Assembly (NCBI GenBank): GCA_021300195.1 | Contig: JAJTIE010000005.1 | Location: forward strand, 124,001-188,000 | Direction of reading: 5' to 3' | DNA: 64,000 nt | Source of the DNA: Bacteroidota bacterium | GTDB lineage: Bacteria > Bacteroidota > Bacteroidia > J057 > JAJTIE01 | Part shown: one piece after another, positions 9,374 through 18,125 of the stretch | How positions within the stretch are numbered: position 1 is the first letter of the stretch | Layout: the number at the start of each line of letters is the position of its first letter | Position numbers and translations under genes: made by a program | The notes under the pieces: generated by a model | What the model was told of the DNA's origin: nothing | The model's input: the letters and a program-made list of their open reading frames with translations, nothing else | Databases searched by the model: none

Positions 9374-10199
9374 GCTGCCAGTAGGTGGTGAGGAAAATGG
9401 AAAACTTTCGGCTATCGCTCACCCGCACACGGCCCTGTGTGAGCCTGCGGGCAGAGAGGTGGCGGATTTTGTTAAACAGACGCAGGTAGTAGCGATAGGC
9501 CAGATCTACCCCCAGTCGTGCCCCTGTGGGCAGCTGGGCAATGCCCGCAGCGCCTTCCCGGAAGTCTGCTGCCAGGTCGGCCTCTATGGCCTGTTTGTCC
9601 GCCTCGCTAAACAGGCTAAACTCTACGCCTGGAAAGTACACCCGGCCCCGTTCTTCCCAGTCGGCCTTCAGGTCGCGCAGGAAGTTGATCTTCTGAAAAG
9701 CACTGCCCAGGGCGCGGGCCGATGGCACCAGCGGTTCGTAGCGCCGGGGGTCTCCTTCGCAGAATACGCACAGGCACATCAGGCCTACCACCTCGGCACT
9801 ACCGTATATGTAGGTCTCGTACTCCTGCTGGTTGAAGCGCGTGTAGCTAAGGTCCATCTCCATGCTGTGCAGAAAGGCCTCGATGTAGGCCCTGGGGATC
9901 TGGTAGCGGTGCACCGTTTCCTGAAAGGCGTGCAGGATGGGGTTCAGGCTAATGCGCTCCTCCAGGGCCAGCCAGGTATCTTGCCGGAAGCGGTTGAGCA
10001 GCTGCGTGCGGTCTACGGCCTCAAAGGTGTCTACAATCTCATCGGCAAAACGGACAAAGCCATAGATGGCATAAACGGGGTCTCGCAGGGGCCTGGCCAG
10101 GCAGCGTATGCCTTTGCTGAAGCTGGTGCTGTAGGCCCGGGTTACCAGCTTGCTACAGGCCAGGCTACTGTGGTTATATAGCTGCTGCTGTGGGTGCAT
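9357..10199 (-). CDS. crtB: Phytoene synthase
   Basis: CrtB condenses two geranylgeranyl diphosphates into 15-cis-phytoene, the first committed step of carotenoid synthesis. The 280 residues have both aspartate-rich substrate-binding motifs: RFADEIVDTFE near residue 50 and RDLKADWEERGRVYFP near 175-190. The opening STSFSKGIRCL is also typical. The gene overlaps the end of crtI by 26 bases and is itself overlapped by the cyclase gene, so three genes form one translationally coupled set. Confidence 0.96.
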   Translation of the reverse strand: MHPQQQLYNHSSLACSKLVTRAYSTSFSKGIRCLARPLRDPVYAIYGFVRFADEIVDTFEAVDRTQLLNRFRQDTWLALEERISLNPILHAFQETVHRYQIPRAYIEAFLHSMEMDLSYTRFNQQEYETYIYGSAEVVGLMCLCVFCEGDPRRYEPLVPSARALGSAFQKINFLRDLKADWEERGRVYFPGVEFSLFSEADKQAIEADLAADFREGAAGIAQLPTGARLGVDLAYRYYLRLFNKIRHLSARRLTQGRVRVSDSRKFSIFLTTYWQHARSR

Positions 10200-11664
10200 G
10201 TTCTTTCTGTATGCGTTCGGTAACCAATCTGCTCGATATTACCACAATGGGCAGGCCCGTACCCGGTATGGTGCTGGCCCCTACGTAGTACAGGTTGCCA
10301 AAGTGCTCATCCTTGTTGGCTGGGCGCAGGGCACCCACCTGGTTCAGGCCATGGGCCAGGCCTAGGCCGCTGCCCCGGTATAGGCGAAACTTCTCTTCCC
10401 AGTCTATCGGTGTCATTACCGTTCGGGTTAGGGTATGGGCCTGCAGGTCGTAGCCTATGCGTGCGCTCAGGTCTGCCACAATGGTGTCGGCCAGCTGCTC
10501 GGCATCGTCCCACTGCGGCTTGTACCGTCGGTCGGGTACGGGGCACAGGATGAAGAGGTTTTCGCAGCCGGGGGGCGCACAGGTGGGGTCGGTGTGGCTG
10601 CTTACGTTCAGGTAATAGTAGGGCTTCTCGGGTGCCACCTGCGTCCGGAAAATCTCTTCTGCATAGGCATGGAAGTTATCGCCCAGGAAGTAATTGTGGT
10701 GATACACATTGTCTAGCCGGCCCTGCACACCCAGGTAGATGGTAAAGGGCGCCAGCGTCCACTGCAGTTTGTCCAGCCGCTCGGGCCGGTACCTGGGGCG
10801 CTGCAGTGCCAGGCCACGAAATGCGGCTGCATCGGCATTGCACACATAGATGTCGGCTGCCCAGCGGTGGCCGTGCTGGTCTATCAGGGCCGTTACCTCC
10901 CGGTCGCCCTCGGCCCGCACCACCTCGGTGTTGTACACCACTTCTACCCCCCGCTTTTCCAGCTCGGCCAGCAGGGCTTCTACTATGCGGTACATCCCCC
11001 CGCGCACACCCCAGTAGCCATCGTGCTGCAGTTCGGTATAGTTCAGCAGGGCATACACCGCAGGGGTATTGAATGGGGTAGCCCCCAGGAAGAAAGCCAC
11101 CAGCGAGAAGATGACCTTGGCCTGCTGGCTGTCGAAGTGGCGCTCCAGCTCGGCCCACATACTGCGTAGCAGCAGGGGGGCGTGCTTCAGGGGCACCGTA
11201 GCCATGGCCCCCAGGTAGTCCAGCTTGCCCGTAAAGTTGCGCTTCACAATCCGGTGCTCGGTGTCGTGAAACAGCTGGGCGGCCCGCTTCAGGTATTTTT
11301 CTGCCTTCTGCCTGAAGTGGGGCTCTACGTCGGCAAACTGCTCGGCCAGGCGGTCCAGGTTTTTGTAGATCAGGTAGGTGCGGTCTTCGCCGGCAAAGTT
11401 TACCCCATACACGGGGTCTAGCTCCTCCAGCTCCAGGGGCATAGGGGTGCCCACCGAGTCAAATAGCTCCTTGAACTCATAGCTCATGCTGAAGAACGAG
11501 GGCCCCATGTCAAACGTAAAGCCCGCCTGCTTCAGCTGGTTTAGTCGCCCGCCTGCCTGGTCATTCTTCTCCAGGATGCGCACCCGGTAGCCTAGGTGGC
11601 TAAGCCGCAGTGCCGTGGCTAGCCCACCCAGGCCAGCACCGACGATGGTTACGGATTGTTTCAA
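10174..11664 (-). CDS. crtI: Phytoene desaturase
   Basis: CrtI is the FAD-dependent desaturase that converts phytoene to lycopene. The 496-residue protein starts with a dinucleotide-binding motif (TIVGAGLGGLATALRL) and ERLNQL-like follow-on sequence. It ends with ASTIPGTGLPIVVISSRLV, the CrtI C-terminal signature. The start is an unusual TTG at 11664. No ATG or GTG exists in frame between it and an upstream TAA-containing region, and the family nucleotide-binding motif begins within six residues, so TTG is well supported. It heads the crtI-crtB-cyclase operon. Confidence 0.95.
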   Translation of the reverse strand: MKQSVTIVGAGLGGLATALRLSHLGYRVRILEKNDQAGGRLNQLKQAGFTFDMGPSFFSMSYEFKELFDSVGTPMPLELEELDPVYGVNFAGEDRTYLIYKNLDRLAEQFADVEPHFRQKAEKYLKRAAQLFHDTEHRIVKRNFTGKLDYLGAMATVPLKHAPLLLRSMWAELERHFDSQQAKVIFSLVAFFLGATPFNTPAVYALLNYTELQHDGYWGVRGGMYRIVEALLAELEKRGVEVVYNTEVVRAEGDREVTALIDQHGHRWAADIYVCNADAAAFRGLALQRPRYRPERLDKLQWTLAPFTIYLGVQGRLDNVYHHNYFLGDNFHAYAEEIFRTQVAPEKPYYYLNVSSHTDPTCAPPGCENLFILCPVPDRRYKPQWDDAEQLADTIVADLSARIGYDLQAHTLTRTVMTPIDWEEKFRLYRGSGLGLAHGLNQVGALRPANKDEHFGNLYYVGASTIPGTGLPIVVISSRLVTERIQKEHAPTAAAI

Positions 11665-11741
11665 ACGTTGAGTCGTGTAGTAGTAGGTGTATAACCCCTG
11701 GTGGTGCCCAATCTGTTCCCCCGTGGGCCCGGCAAGGGGTA

Positions 11742-11769
11742 CAAAAAAAGGGCTGATGCCCTCTTTTTT
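11742..11769 (-). terminator. Intrinsic terminator after the small lipoprotein gene
   Basis: Read leftward the sequence forms GGGC-ATCA-GCCC followed by seven T, with A-rich sequence before the stem. It lies about 25 bases after the stop of the lipoprotein gene at 11795 and separates it from crtI. Confidence 0.75.
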
Positions 11770-11794
11770 GTGCGTGCGTCCGTGCTGGAAATAC

Positions 11795-12115
11795 CTATTG
11801 GGTAATGCCCTGTAGCATGGCCTTGTTCTTCAGGTCGCAGTTTTTCAGTGCTTCCTTCATGGCAGTCTTGGCCTTTTCCTCCAGCTCCTTGTTTTCTTTC
11901 AAGTCTTCGTATTTGGCCTCTATCTCCTTGCCCAGCTTGTTCATTTCCTCCGCACATTTGCCAAACTCGTCTGCTTTGCCGGCCTCCTGCAGTTTCAGGC
12001 AGTCACACATTTTGTTCGCTATGTTCGTGGCATCGGCCTCTATGCCATCGCCACCACAGGCCGTCAGGCTCAGTACCAAGCCTGCAGTAAGTACTGCCAC
12101 AGTAAATCTTTTCAT
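11795..12115 (-). CDS. Small helical lipoprotein of unknown function
   Basis: This 106-residue protein has a clear lipoprotein signal ending LSLTAC at residues 15-20. It is followed by a highly charged helical domain containing four cysteines after the lipobox region (MCDCL, GKCAEE and KNCDL). Spaced cysteines in a lysine- and glutamate-rich helical hairpin suggest disulphide-stapled helices in the periplasm. I do not recognise a named family, although similar small cysteine-containing lipoproteins are frequent in Bacteroidota. It has its own strong promoter (12160-12189) and terminator, so it is a single-gene unit. Confidence 0.8.
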   Translation of the reverse strand: MKRFTVAVLTAGLVLSLTACGGDGIEADATNIANKMCDCLKLQEAGKADEFGKCAEEMNKLGKEIEAKYEDLKENKELEEKAKTAMKEALKNCDLKNKAMLQGITQ

Positions 12116-12159
12116 CTTTTGGATTTGAGTAAGGTGAGATTGAAACTTGAATTTCGAGT

Positions 12160-12189
12160 CAAAGTTACACCTGTACGCCGAAGGGACAA
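12160..12189 (-). promoter_or_regulatory. Promoter of the small lipoprotein gene
   Basis: Read leftward this is TTG, 19 bases, then TAACTTTG, a perfect -33/-7 pair of the Bacteroidota type. The predicted leader is about 40 bases. Confidence 0.7.
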
Positions 12190-12271
12190 CGTTCCGGTGG
12201 GGGAAAATGGATGTTTTTACGTAGGATGAGATCCGGCCTTGTAGCAGGCATCGTATTTTTCCCCCTTTGTG

Positions 12272-12279
12272 TACCTTTG
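12272..12279 (+). promoter_or_regulatory. -7 promoter element of gldF, leaderless position
   Basis: TACCTTTG, a perfect TAnnTTTG, lies six bases before the gldF ATG at 12286. The alternative upstream start at 12211 would lie before this promoter, which supports the shorter protein. Confidence 0.6.
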
Positions 12280-12285
12280 CGCATC

Positions 12286-13020
12286 ATGAATGGCATGCTT
12301 GTACTGCTGCGTAAGGAGGTTGGGGCGTTTTTTAATTCCCTGATGGGCTACATGGTGCTGGTGGTGTTTCTGGTAGCTAGCGGCCTGTTCTTCTGGGTAT
12401 TCCCCGATAACCTGCTGGAGACGGGTGCGGCCAACCTGGATAGCCTGTTCAGCATCGCCCCTTTTCTGCTACTGTTTCTGGTGCCTGCCATTACCATGCG
12501 CGCCTTCTCCGAGGAGTTTAAGACCGGCACCATTGAGTACCTGGCTACCAAGCCCCTGCGCGATATGCAGATCATCCTGGGCAAATACCTGGCTGCTGTG
12601 GTGCTGGTGGTGCTGAGCCTGCTGCCCACCCTGGTGTATTATGCCAGTGTGTACTACCTGGCCGAGCCCGTGGGAAACCTGGACAAAGGCGCTACCTGGG
12701 GTGCCTACCTGGGCCTGCTGGGTGTGGGGGCTGTTTTTGCCGCCATCGGCATCTGGTGCAGTACGCTGAGTGATAACCAGATTGTGGCTTTCGTGGTGGC
12801 CGTGTTCTTCTGTTTCTTTTTCTACACGGGTTTCGACCTGATTGCCGACCTGCAGCTTTTTGGTGCCCTCAATGTGTTTGTGCTACAGCTGGGGGTGCTG
12901 GCCCACTACCAGAGCATCAGCCGCGGGGTACTGGATGTGCGTGATGTGCTGTATTTCGCGAGCGTAATCCTGCTCTTCGTGCTGCTGAGCCGTGCCCAGC
13001 TGGCGGCCCGTAAGCGCTAG
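12286..13020 (+). CDS. gldF: Gliding motility ABC transporter permease GldF
   Basis: GldF is the membrane permease of the GldA-GldF-GldG ABC transporter linked to gliding and type IX secretion in Bacteroidota. The 244-residue protein starts MNGMLVLLRKEVGAFFNSLMG. It contains FSEEFKTGTIEYLATKPL, the ABC-2 type permease motif seen in GldF, and has six hydrophobic helices. The start at 12286 matches the family N-terminus and follows a -7 promoter element. gldG starts 45 bases downstream. The ATPase gene gldA is not in this window; it is often unlinked. Confidence 0.95.
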   Translation: MNGMLVLLRKEVGAFFNSLMGYMVLVVFLVASGLFFWVFPDNLLETGAANLDSLFSIAPFLLLFLVPAITMRAFSEEFKTGTIEYLATKPLRDMQIILGKYLAAVVLVVLSLLPTLVYYASVYYLAEPVGNLDKGATWGAYLGLLGVGAVFAAIGIWCSTLSDNQIVAFVVAVFFCFFFYTGFDLIADLQLFGALNVFVLQLGVLAHYQSISRGVLDVRDVLYFASVILLFVLLSRAQLAARKR

Positions 13021-13064
13021 AACGCGCCCTGAGTGAATTGTTTTATTTGCCCACATTTGCCCCA

Positions 13065-14831
13065 ATGAAACAGGTCCGTACCCTATATATGCAAGCCGTG
13101 CTGGCCGGCGGTATCCTGCTGCTGCTCAATCTATTTGCCCAGCGCACCGTACTGCGCTATGATCTGAGCGATGATGGCCGATATAGCCTGAACCCCGTGA
13201 GCCTGGCCACCATGGATAGCCTGCGGCAGCAGATGACCGTGAAGGTGTATCTGGAGGGGGCCGAGCTGCCCGCACGCGTAAAGCGCTTTCGCGATGCCAC
13301 CCGCACCCTGCTGCAGGAGCTGCAGGCCCATGCGGGCAGCAAACTGGTGTTCGAATTCATAGACCCTAGCCAGAATCAGGCTCTGCAGCAAAAGCTGGTG
13401 CAGCAGGGCGTACCCGCCATCCCCATTATCGAGCAGCGGTCGGCCACCGAGATGCGCCAGCAGTTTATCTTTCCCGGCGCGGTGCTCAACTTTGACGGCA
13501 AGGAGGAAGTGGTAAACCTGCTCTTCAACGACTGTGTACAGCGTGGCCAGGGCCTGTACGACTGTGACTATGCCAAGGCCGAGGGCGAGCTGGAGTACAA
13601 GTTGATAAGCCAGATGCAGCGCATGCTGCCCGGCCAGCGCCGCATTGTGGGCCTGGTGCAAAGCCACGGCTGCCTGCCCCAGGAGAAGATGAAAGAGTGG
13701 ATGACCGAGCTGGGCAAGTTCTATCAGGTCATTCCCGTAGACCTGCGGAAAAGCCAGCTGCTGCCCGTAAGCCCCCGCCTGCTGCCCGACACCGTGCGCC
13801 AGCAGCTGGACAAGGACGCACTGGGCTATGATGTGCTGGTGCTGCCCAAGCCCACCCAGCCCTTTGCCGAGCGAGACAAGTACATACTGGACCAGTACAT
13901 TATGATGGGTGGGCGGGTGCTGTGGCTGGTAGACCAGGAGGAGGTAGACGAGCTGGACTTTGCCAGCGAAACCGCCAGCAGCCTGAGCATCCTGCGGCGC
14001 CTGAACCTGGATGATCAGTTCTTCCGGTACGGGTTCCGCATCGCTACCGACCTGATAGAGGCAGCCCCCCACCCCAGCATGGCAGGCCCCATAGAGGTGG
14101 TGATGAACCTGCCCGGAAACCAGCAAAACGAGCGCGGGCCACGCCCTGTGCCGGCACCCTACCCCTACTACCCCCTCATCATCAAGGCCGGGATGCCCGA
14201 CCACCCCATTACCCGCAGCCTGGAGACCGTGAAGCTGCACTATGCCAGCAGCCTGGATACCCTGGCTACCCCCGGCATTCGCCACCAGCCCCTGCTGCGC
14301 ACCAGCCCCTACAGCCGCTCGCGCGAGGGGGCCATCCTGATCAACCTGCAGCGGGCTGTGTTTGACCGCCCACCCCGAGACCTCTACCTCGGCAAGGGCG
14401 AGCGGCTGGTAGGCCTGGCTCTGGCGGGTACATTCCCCTCTGTGTTCCGTGGCCGCCGGATACCCGATAGCCTGGATACCCGTGCCCCAACTATCAACAA
14501 CACCGTGATGCCAAACCGCATGGTCGTGTTTAGCGACGGAGACCTGCCCACCGGCGGACGGCTACGCTATACCGGCACCACGGCCATCCCCGCCAACAAC
14601 AAGCAGCTGCTGATGAACGCCCTGGACTGGCTGATAGACGACAAAAGCTTCCTGCAGATACACGCCCGAAACGTGCAGATACCCCGCCTAGACCTGGATA
14701 AGGTGCAGGGCAACAGCTGGTACTACCAGGGCCTGAACCTGCTGCTACCCCTGCTGCTGGTGGTAGGCCTGGGGCTGCTGCGCGCCTGGCGGCGCCGCCG
14801 CCGAAACCAAGCCTACCGGCAGCCAGCCTAG
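13065..14831 (+). CDS. gldG: Gliding motility ABC transporter protein GldG
   Basis: GldG is the second membrane component of the gliding-associated ABC transporter, with a large periplasmic domain between two membrane anchors. The 588 residues begin with a membrane segment (about 10-25). The family signature RYDLSDDGRYSLNPVS follows, then a long soluble domain of the ABC-transporter auxiliary type, and a C-terminal helix (LLLPLLLVVGLGLL) with a basic tail. The ATG at 13065 gives the usual N-terminus. It is co-directional with gldF and a DUF4340 gene and is probably co-transcribed with them. Confidence 0.95.
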   Translation: MKQVRTLYMQAVLAGGILLLLNLFAQRTVLRYDLSDDGRYSLNPVSLATMDSLRQQMTVKVYLEGAELPARVKRFRDATRTLLQELQAHAGSKLVFEFIDPSQNQALQQKLVQQGVPAIPIIEQRSATEMRQQFIFPGAVLNFDGKEEVVNLLFNDCVQRGQGLYDCDYAKAEGELEYKLISQMQRMLPGQRRIVGLVQSHGCLPQEKMKEWMTELGKFYQVIPVDLRKSQLLPVSPRLLPDTVRQQLDKDALGYDVLVLPKPTQPFAERDKYILDQYIMMGGRVLWLVDQEEVDELDFASETASSLSILRRLNLDDQFFRYGFRIATDLIEAAPHPSMAGPIEVVMNLPGNQQNERGPRPVPAPYPYYPLIIKAGMPDHPITRSLETVKLHYASSLDTLATPGIRHQPLLRTSPYSRSREGAILINLQRAVFDRPPRDLYLGKGERLVGLALAGTFPSVFRGRRIPDSLDTRAPTINNTVMPNRMVVFSDGDLPTGGRLRYTGTTAIPANNKQLLMNALDWLIDDKSFLQIHARNVQIPRLDLDKVQGNSWYYQGLNLLLPLLLVVGLGLLRAWRRRRRNQAYRQPA

Positions 14832-14864
14832 CCCACCCGAAAACCCCGCACTAGCCGTGCCCCT

Positions 14865-15812
14865 ATGAAAAACCAACGCATCGCCCTCGTACTACTCGCG
14901 CTTCTGGCCGTGCTCGCCATAGCCTACTACCTCAGCACCGGTACTGGTACCGGCCTCAGGCCCGGACACTTTGCCGTAACCGATACCAATAGCATTCAGC
15001 AGATCGTACTGCGGCGCCACTTTGCCCGCCTGGCCGAAGACGAAGTGGTAACCCTGGTAAAAAAAGATAGTACCTGGTGGGCCAACGACCTGTACCGTGC
15101 CAACCCGGCACGCATCCGCGAGCTGATGCAGGCCATAGCCACCATACAGGCACGCGAACCCGTTGAATCCACCGCACGGGCCAATGCTATGCGCTACATA
15201 CGCGAAACCCACGTCCGCGTAGAGGTGCAGACCCAAGACAGCACCCGAATCTACTACGTGGGCCCAGGCTCGCCAGACAAAAGAGGCTCGCTGGCCTACC
15301 TGGAGGACGATGAAATACCGTACATCGTGGAGCTGCCCGGCTTTGTGGGCAATGTAGACCGCCACTACGCTACCCGGCTGAAGGAGTGGCGCCAGCTACC
15401 CCTCTTTACCCTGGGCTATGAGGACCTCCGCCAGATAGCCGTGCGCTACCCGGGTGCCGACTCTTCCTACGTGCTCCGGCGCCAGCCCAATGGCATGTGG
15501 AAGCTGCCCGACCAGCCCACAGACACCACCGCCAGCCTGCGCTATGCCCGCCAGTACAAGCCCACCTATGCCCTGGAGCCTGCCGAAGAGCGCTACCCAG
15601 GTGCCTTTGAGGCACTGGCCAGGCAGCGGCCAGATGTGGTGCTACAGCTGACGGACAAGGCAGGCCGGAAGCAAACCCTGAACCTGCACTACATAGCCGG
15701 CAAGCCTGACCTGCTGCTGGGCTGGAAGCCCGAAAAGCCCGAACTACTACTGGTTCAGAACTTTAGCATGGCTCCCTACCTGGCCAGGCGGCACCAGTTC
15801 GTGGCCAGATAG
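14865..15812 (+). CDS. DUF4340 domain protein beside gldG
   Basis: The 315-residue protein has an N-terminal membrane anchor (7-24) followed by a beta-rich extracytoplasmic domain. The segment DSTWWANDLYRANPARIREL, then VGPGSPDKRGSLAYLEDDEIPYI and RHYATRLKEWR, matches the DUF4340 pattern of repeated small alpha-beta modules. DUF4340 genes commonly accompany GldG-type ABC transporters, and this one starts 33 bases after gldG, so it is likely an accessory subunit of that transporter. Its exact role is unknown. Confidence 0.88.
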   Translation: MKNQRIALVLLALLAVLAIAYYLSTGTGTGLRPGHFAVTDTNSIQQIVLRRHFARLAEDEVVTLVKKDSTWWANDLYRANPARIRELMQAIATIQAREPVESTARANAMRYIRETHVRVEVQTQDSTRIYYVGPGSPDKRGSLAYLEDDEIPYIVELPGFVGNVDRHYATRLKEWRQLPLFTLGYEDLRQIAVRYPGADSSYVLRRQPNGMWKLPDQPTDTTASLRYARQYKPTYALEPAEERYPGAFEALARQRPDVVLQLTDKAGRKQTLNLHYIAGKPDLLLGWKPEKPELLLVQNFSMAPYLARRHQFVAR

Positions 15813-15884
15813 GCCACGTTCACACTTTTTTTTCCGGATTTGCCCGCAAAGCACTAGCTTTACCCTCTCAATATCTCACGGACT

Positions 15885-17018
15885 ATGAAATTCATCGTTT
15901 CTTCTGGCGAACTCCTTAAGCACGTAAGTGCCATACAGGGTGTGGTGAGCCCCAAGGCAGTATTACCCATCATACAGAACATCCTGCTGGAGCTGAAGGA
16001 TGGCCAGCTGCGCCTAACCGCTACCGACCTGGAGAATAGCCTCCAAACGGCCCTGAAGGTAGAGACCGATGGCAGTGAGTCCATGGCGGTATGCCTACCC
16101 GCCAAGATCTTGGCCGATACCCTGAAGGCACTGCCCGAGCAGCCCATCACCTTCAGCATGGATGCCAATAGCTTTGCCGTTACCGTTACCAGCGACACCG
16201 GTACCTACAAGATACACGGCGTAGACGGGGGCGATTTCCCTAAAATACCCGCCGCAGACAATACCACCAGCATTACCATACCGCTGGGCAATCTGGTGAA
16301 GGCCATCAACATGACCCTCTTTGCCACCAGCTCCGACGAGCTAAAGCCGGCCATGACCGGTGTGCTCTTCAAGTTTGGGGCAGAGCATGCCACCTTTGTG
16401 GCCACCGATGCCCACCGCCTGGTACGCTACCGCCGCACAGACATCCGAGTGCCCGAAGAGGTAGAATTCATCCTCCCCCAAAAGGCCCTGAAACTGCTGA
16501 CCAACGCTGCCCAAAACAGCAGCGAGGATGCGGTGCAGATTGAGTACAACAGCAGCAATGCCTTCTTCAAGTTTGCCAACACCCTGCTGGTGTGCCGCCA
16601 GATAGACGCACGTTTCCCCGACTACGAGAATGTGATCCCTGCTGGTAGCCCCAATAAGGCTATTGTAGACAAAAAGGAACTGCTGGGCACCATGCGCCGC
16701 AGCGATATCTACTCGAACAAGACTACGCACCTGGGCCGATTCAAATTCAGCGGAAACCTGCTAGAGGTGCAGGCCGAAGACCTGGACTTTGCCAACGAAA
16801 GCAAAGAGAACCTGAACTGCCTCTACGAGGGCGAAGAGCTGGAAATCGGCTTCAACGTAAGCCTGATGATGGATGTAATAGATACCGTACCTACGGACGA
16901 GGTGGTGGTGGAGATGGACAGCAGCAACCGGGCCGCCGTGGTGCTACCCAGCAGCCAGGAGGAGGGTGAGAACGTACTCATGCTGCTGATGCCTGTTATG
17001 CTGGGCGTTACCTACTAG
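15885..17018 (+). CDS. dnaN: DNA polymerase III beta subunit (sliding clamp)
   Basis: DnaN forms the ring that tethers DNA polymerase to the template. The 377 residues show the three repeated clamp domains (about 1-120, 128-246 and 250-375). They contain FATSSDELKPAMTGVLF and FVATDAHRLVRYRR in the second, and the final VMLGVTY resembles the usual C-terminal PMR-type end in place, though not in sequence. It lies 72 bases after the DUF4340 gene. A T8 tract and a TTTG precede it, but no clean -7 element was found. The gldFG-dnaN neighbourhood recurs in Bacteroidota as far as I recall. Confidence 0.97.
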   Translation: MKFIVSSGELLKHVSAIQGVVSPKAVLPIIQNILLELKDGQLRLTATDLENSLQTALKVETDGSESMAVCLPAKILADTLKALPEQPITFSMDANSFAVTVTSDTGTYKIHGVDGGDFPKIPAADNTTSITIPLGNLVKAINMTLFATSSDELKPAMTGVLFKFGAEHATFVATDAHRLVRYRRTDIRVPEEVEFILPQKALKLLTNAAQNSSEDAVQIEYNSSNAFFKFANTLLVCRQIDARFPDYENVIPAGSPNKAIVDKKELLGTMRRSDIYSNKTTHLGRFKFSGNLLEVQAEDLDFANESKENLNCLYEGEELEIGFNVSLMMDVIDTVPTDEVVVEMDSSNRAAVVLPSSQEEGENVLMLLMPVMLGVTY

Positions 17019-17037
17019 GGCCCGATAGTGGGGCTGG

Positions 17038-17070
17038 CCCGATATCCTCGCTAGAGTCGGGGGCGTTTTT
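17038..17070 (+). terminator. Probable terminator after dnaN
   Basis: CCCGA and TCGGG arms enclose a smaller CTC-GAG hairpin, followed by five T. The stem is imperfect. It begins about 20 bases after the dnaN stop. Confidence 0.45.
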
Positions 17071-17207
17071 CATACTCCGGGTTTCGGCCTGGATTTCCTT
17101 GTATTGTATATTGCCCTGTAGGCTCTCTAATACCCTGTCCGGATGCCATTTGTCCGGCATAGTGGAGATTAGTGGCTTGAGGCCGGTGTACCCAAGGTGT
17201 TTTGCTC

Positions 17208-18125
17208 ATGCACATCCTGGTTTCTCAAAATCACATGCATACGCTGGGGGGCTCCGAGACGGCTACGTATGCGCTGGTTTCTGCCCTGTTTCGGGCAGGG
17301 CATCAGGTAGACCTTTTTACCCTGCACCCGGGCTTGGTGTCCGGTCGGCTGGAGGCGGAGGGTGCATGCCGGGTAAACCGGCTGAGGCCCAGCTATGATG
17401 CCCTACTGCTCCAGCATAACACCACCATCCCCATACTTGAGGCCCGAGGCATAGAGGGCCCACGCCTACAGATCTGCCACGGAACCTGGCCCTGGGAGGA
17501 ACGGCCCTATCCGGGCATGGATAAGTACATCGCCATCTCGCAGGAGGTAAAGTGGTACCTGGCAGGAAGGGGCCACCAGTCGCAGGTAGTGTGGAATGGG
17601 GTAGACTGTGCCTACTACGCCCCGCTCCGGGCCATCCGCAGGCGGCCCAGGGTGATTTTCTCGTTGGCACAGAGTGCGGAGGCACATGAAATGATAGGCC
17701 GTGCTGCACGCCTGTTGGGCGCCGAGCATCGGTACCGGGACAAGAATGCAAACCCAGTGTTTGATTTCCGGTCGGAGATGGCAGATGCTGACTTGGTTTT
17801 CGGCTTGGGGCGCTCGGCCTACGAGGCCATGGCGTTTGGCAAGGCCGTGTTCGTGTTCGATATACGGATCTATATAGGCAACAAGGGGGATGGCATGCTG
17901 ACCCCCGAGCGCACAGACCTGCTGATGAGCTGCAACTGTAGTGGGCGGGCCATGGGCAGGGTGTACACCGCCAGGCGCCTGGCCGAAGAAATAGACCGGG
18001 ACTACCATGAGAGCCTGGGTGAGCAGAACCGCGCGTTTGCCCTGCGCTACCTGAACATAGACCGGCAGGCGGGCCGCTACCTGGAGGCGCTGGGCCTGGC
18101 TGCTACCGCGCCGCCCCTACGATGA
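17208..18125 (+). CDS. Glycosyltransferase, group 1 (GT4-like)
   Basis: The 305-residue protein resembles group 1 (GT-B fold) glycosyltransferases. The N-terminus MHILVSQNHMHTLGGSETATY has the usual glycine-rich nucleotide-sugar entry loop. The C-terminal half contains FGLGRSAYEAMAFGKAVFVFD, the EAMA-type donor-binding motif. No membrane segment is seen, so it should act in the cytoplasm. Acceptor and sugar are unknown. I chose the ATG at 17208 over a TTG two codons earlier. The last 40 residues are repeated in decayed form just downstream (18118-18363), so the 3' end may have been rearranged. No other polysaccharide genes flank it. Confidence 0.85.
   Translation: MHILVSQNHMHTLGGSETATYALVSALFRAGHQVDLFTLHPGLVSGRLEAEGACRVNRLRPSYDALLLQHNTTIPILEARGIEGPRLQICHGTWPWEERPYPGMDKYIAISQEVKWYLAGRGHQSQVVWNGVDCAYYAPLRAIRRRPRVIFSLAQSAEAHEMIGRAARLLGAEHRYRDKNANPVFDFRSEMADADLVFGLGRSAYEAMAFGKAVFVFDIRIYIGNKGDGMLTPERTDLLMSCNCSGRAMGRVYTARRLAEEIDRDYHESLGEQNRAFALRYLNIDRQAGRYLEALGLAATAPPLR
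18003..18085 (+). repeat. Direct repeat, copy 1 (inside the glycosyltransferase gene)
   Basis: This segment encodes YHESLGEQNRAFALRYLNID in the glycosyltransferase tail. It is repeated 115 bases downstream with a shared core of 30 identical bases (18048-18077) and more diverged flanks. Confidence 0.85.

Noticed and set aside
13131-14285. Open frame opposite gldG (384 codons)
   Set aside because: Antisense shadow of gldG, produced by GC-rich codon use.
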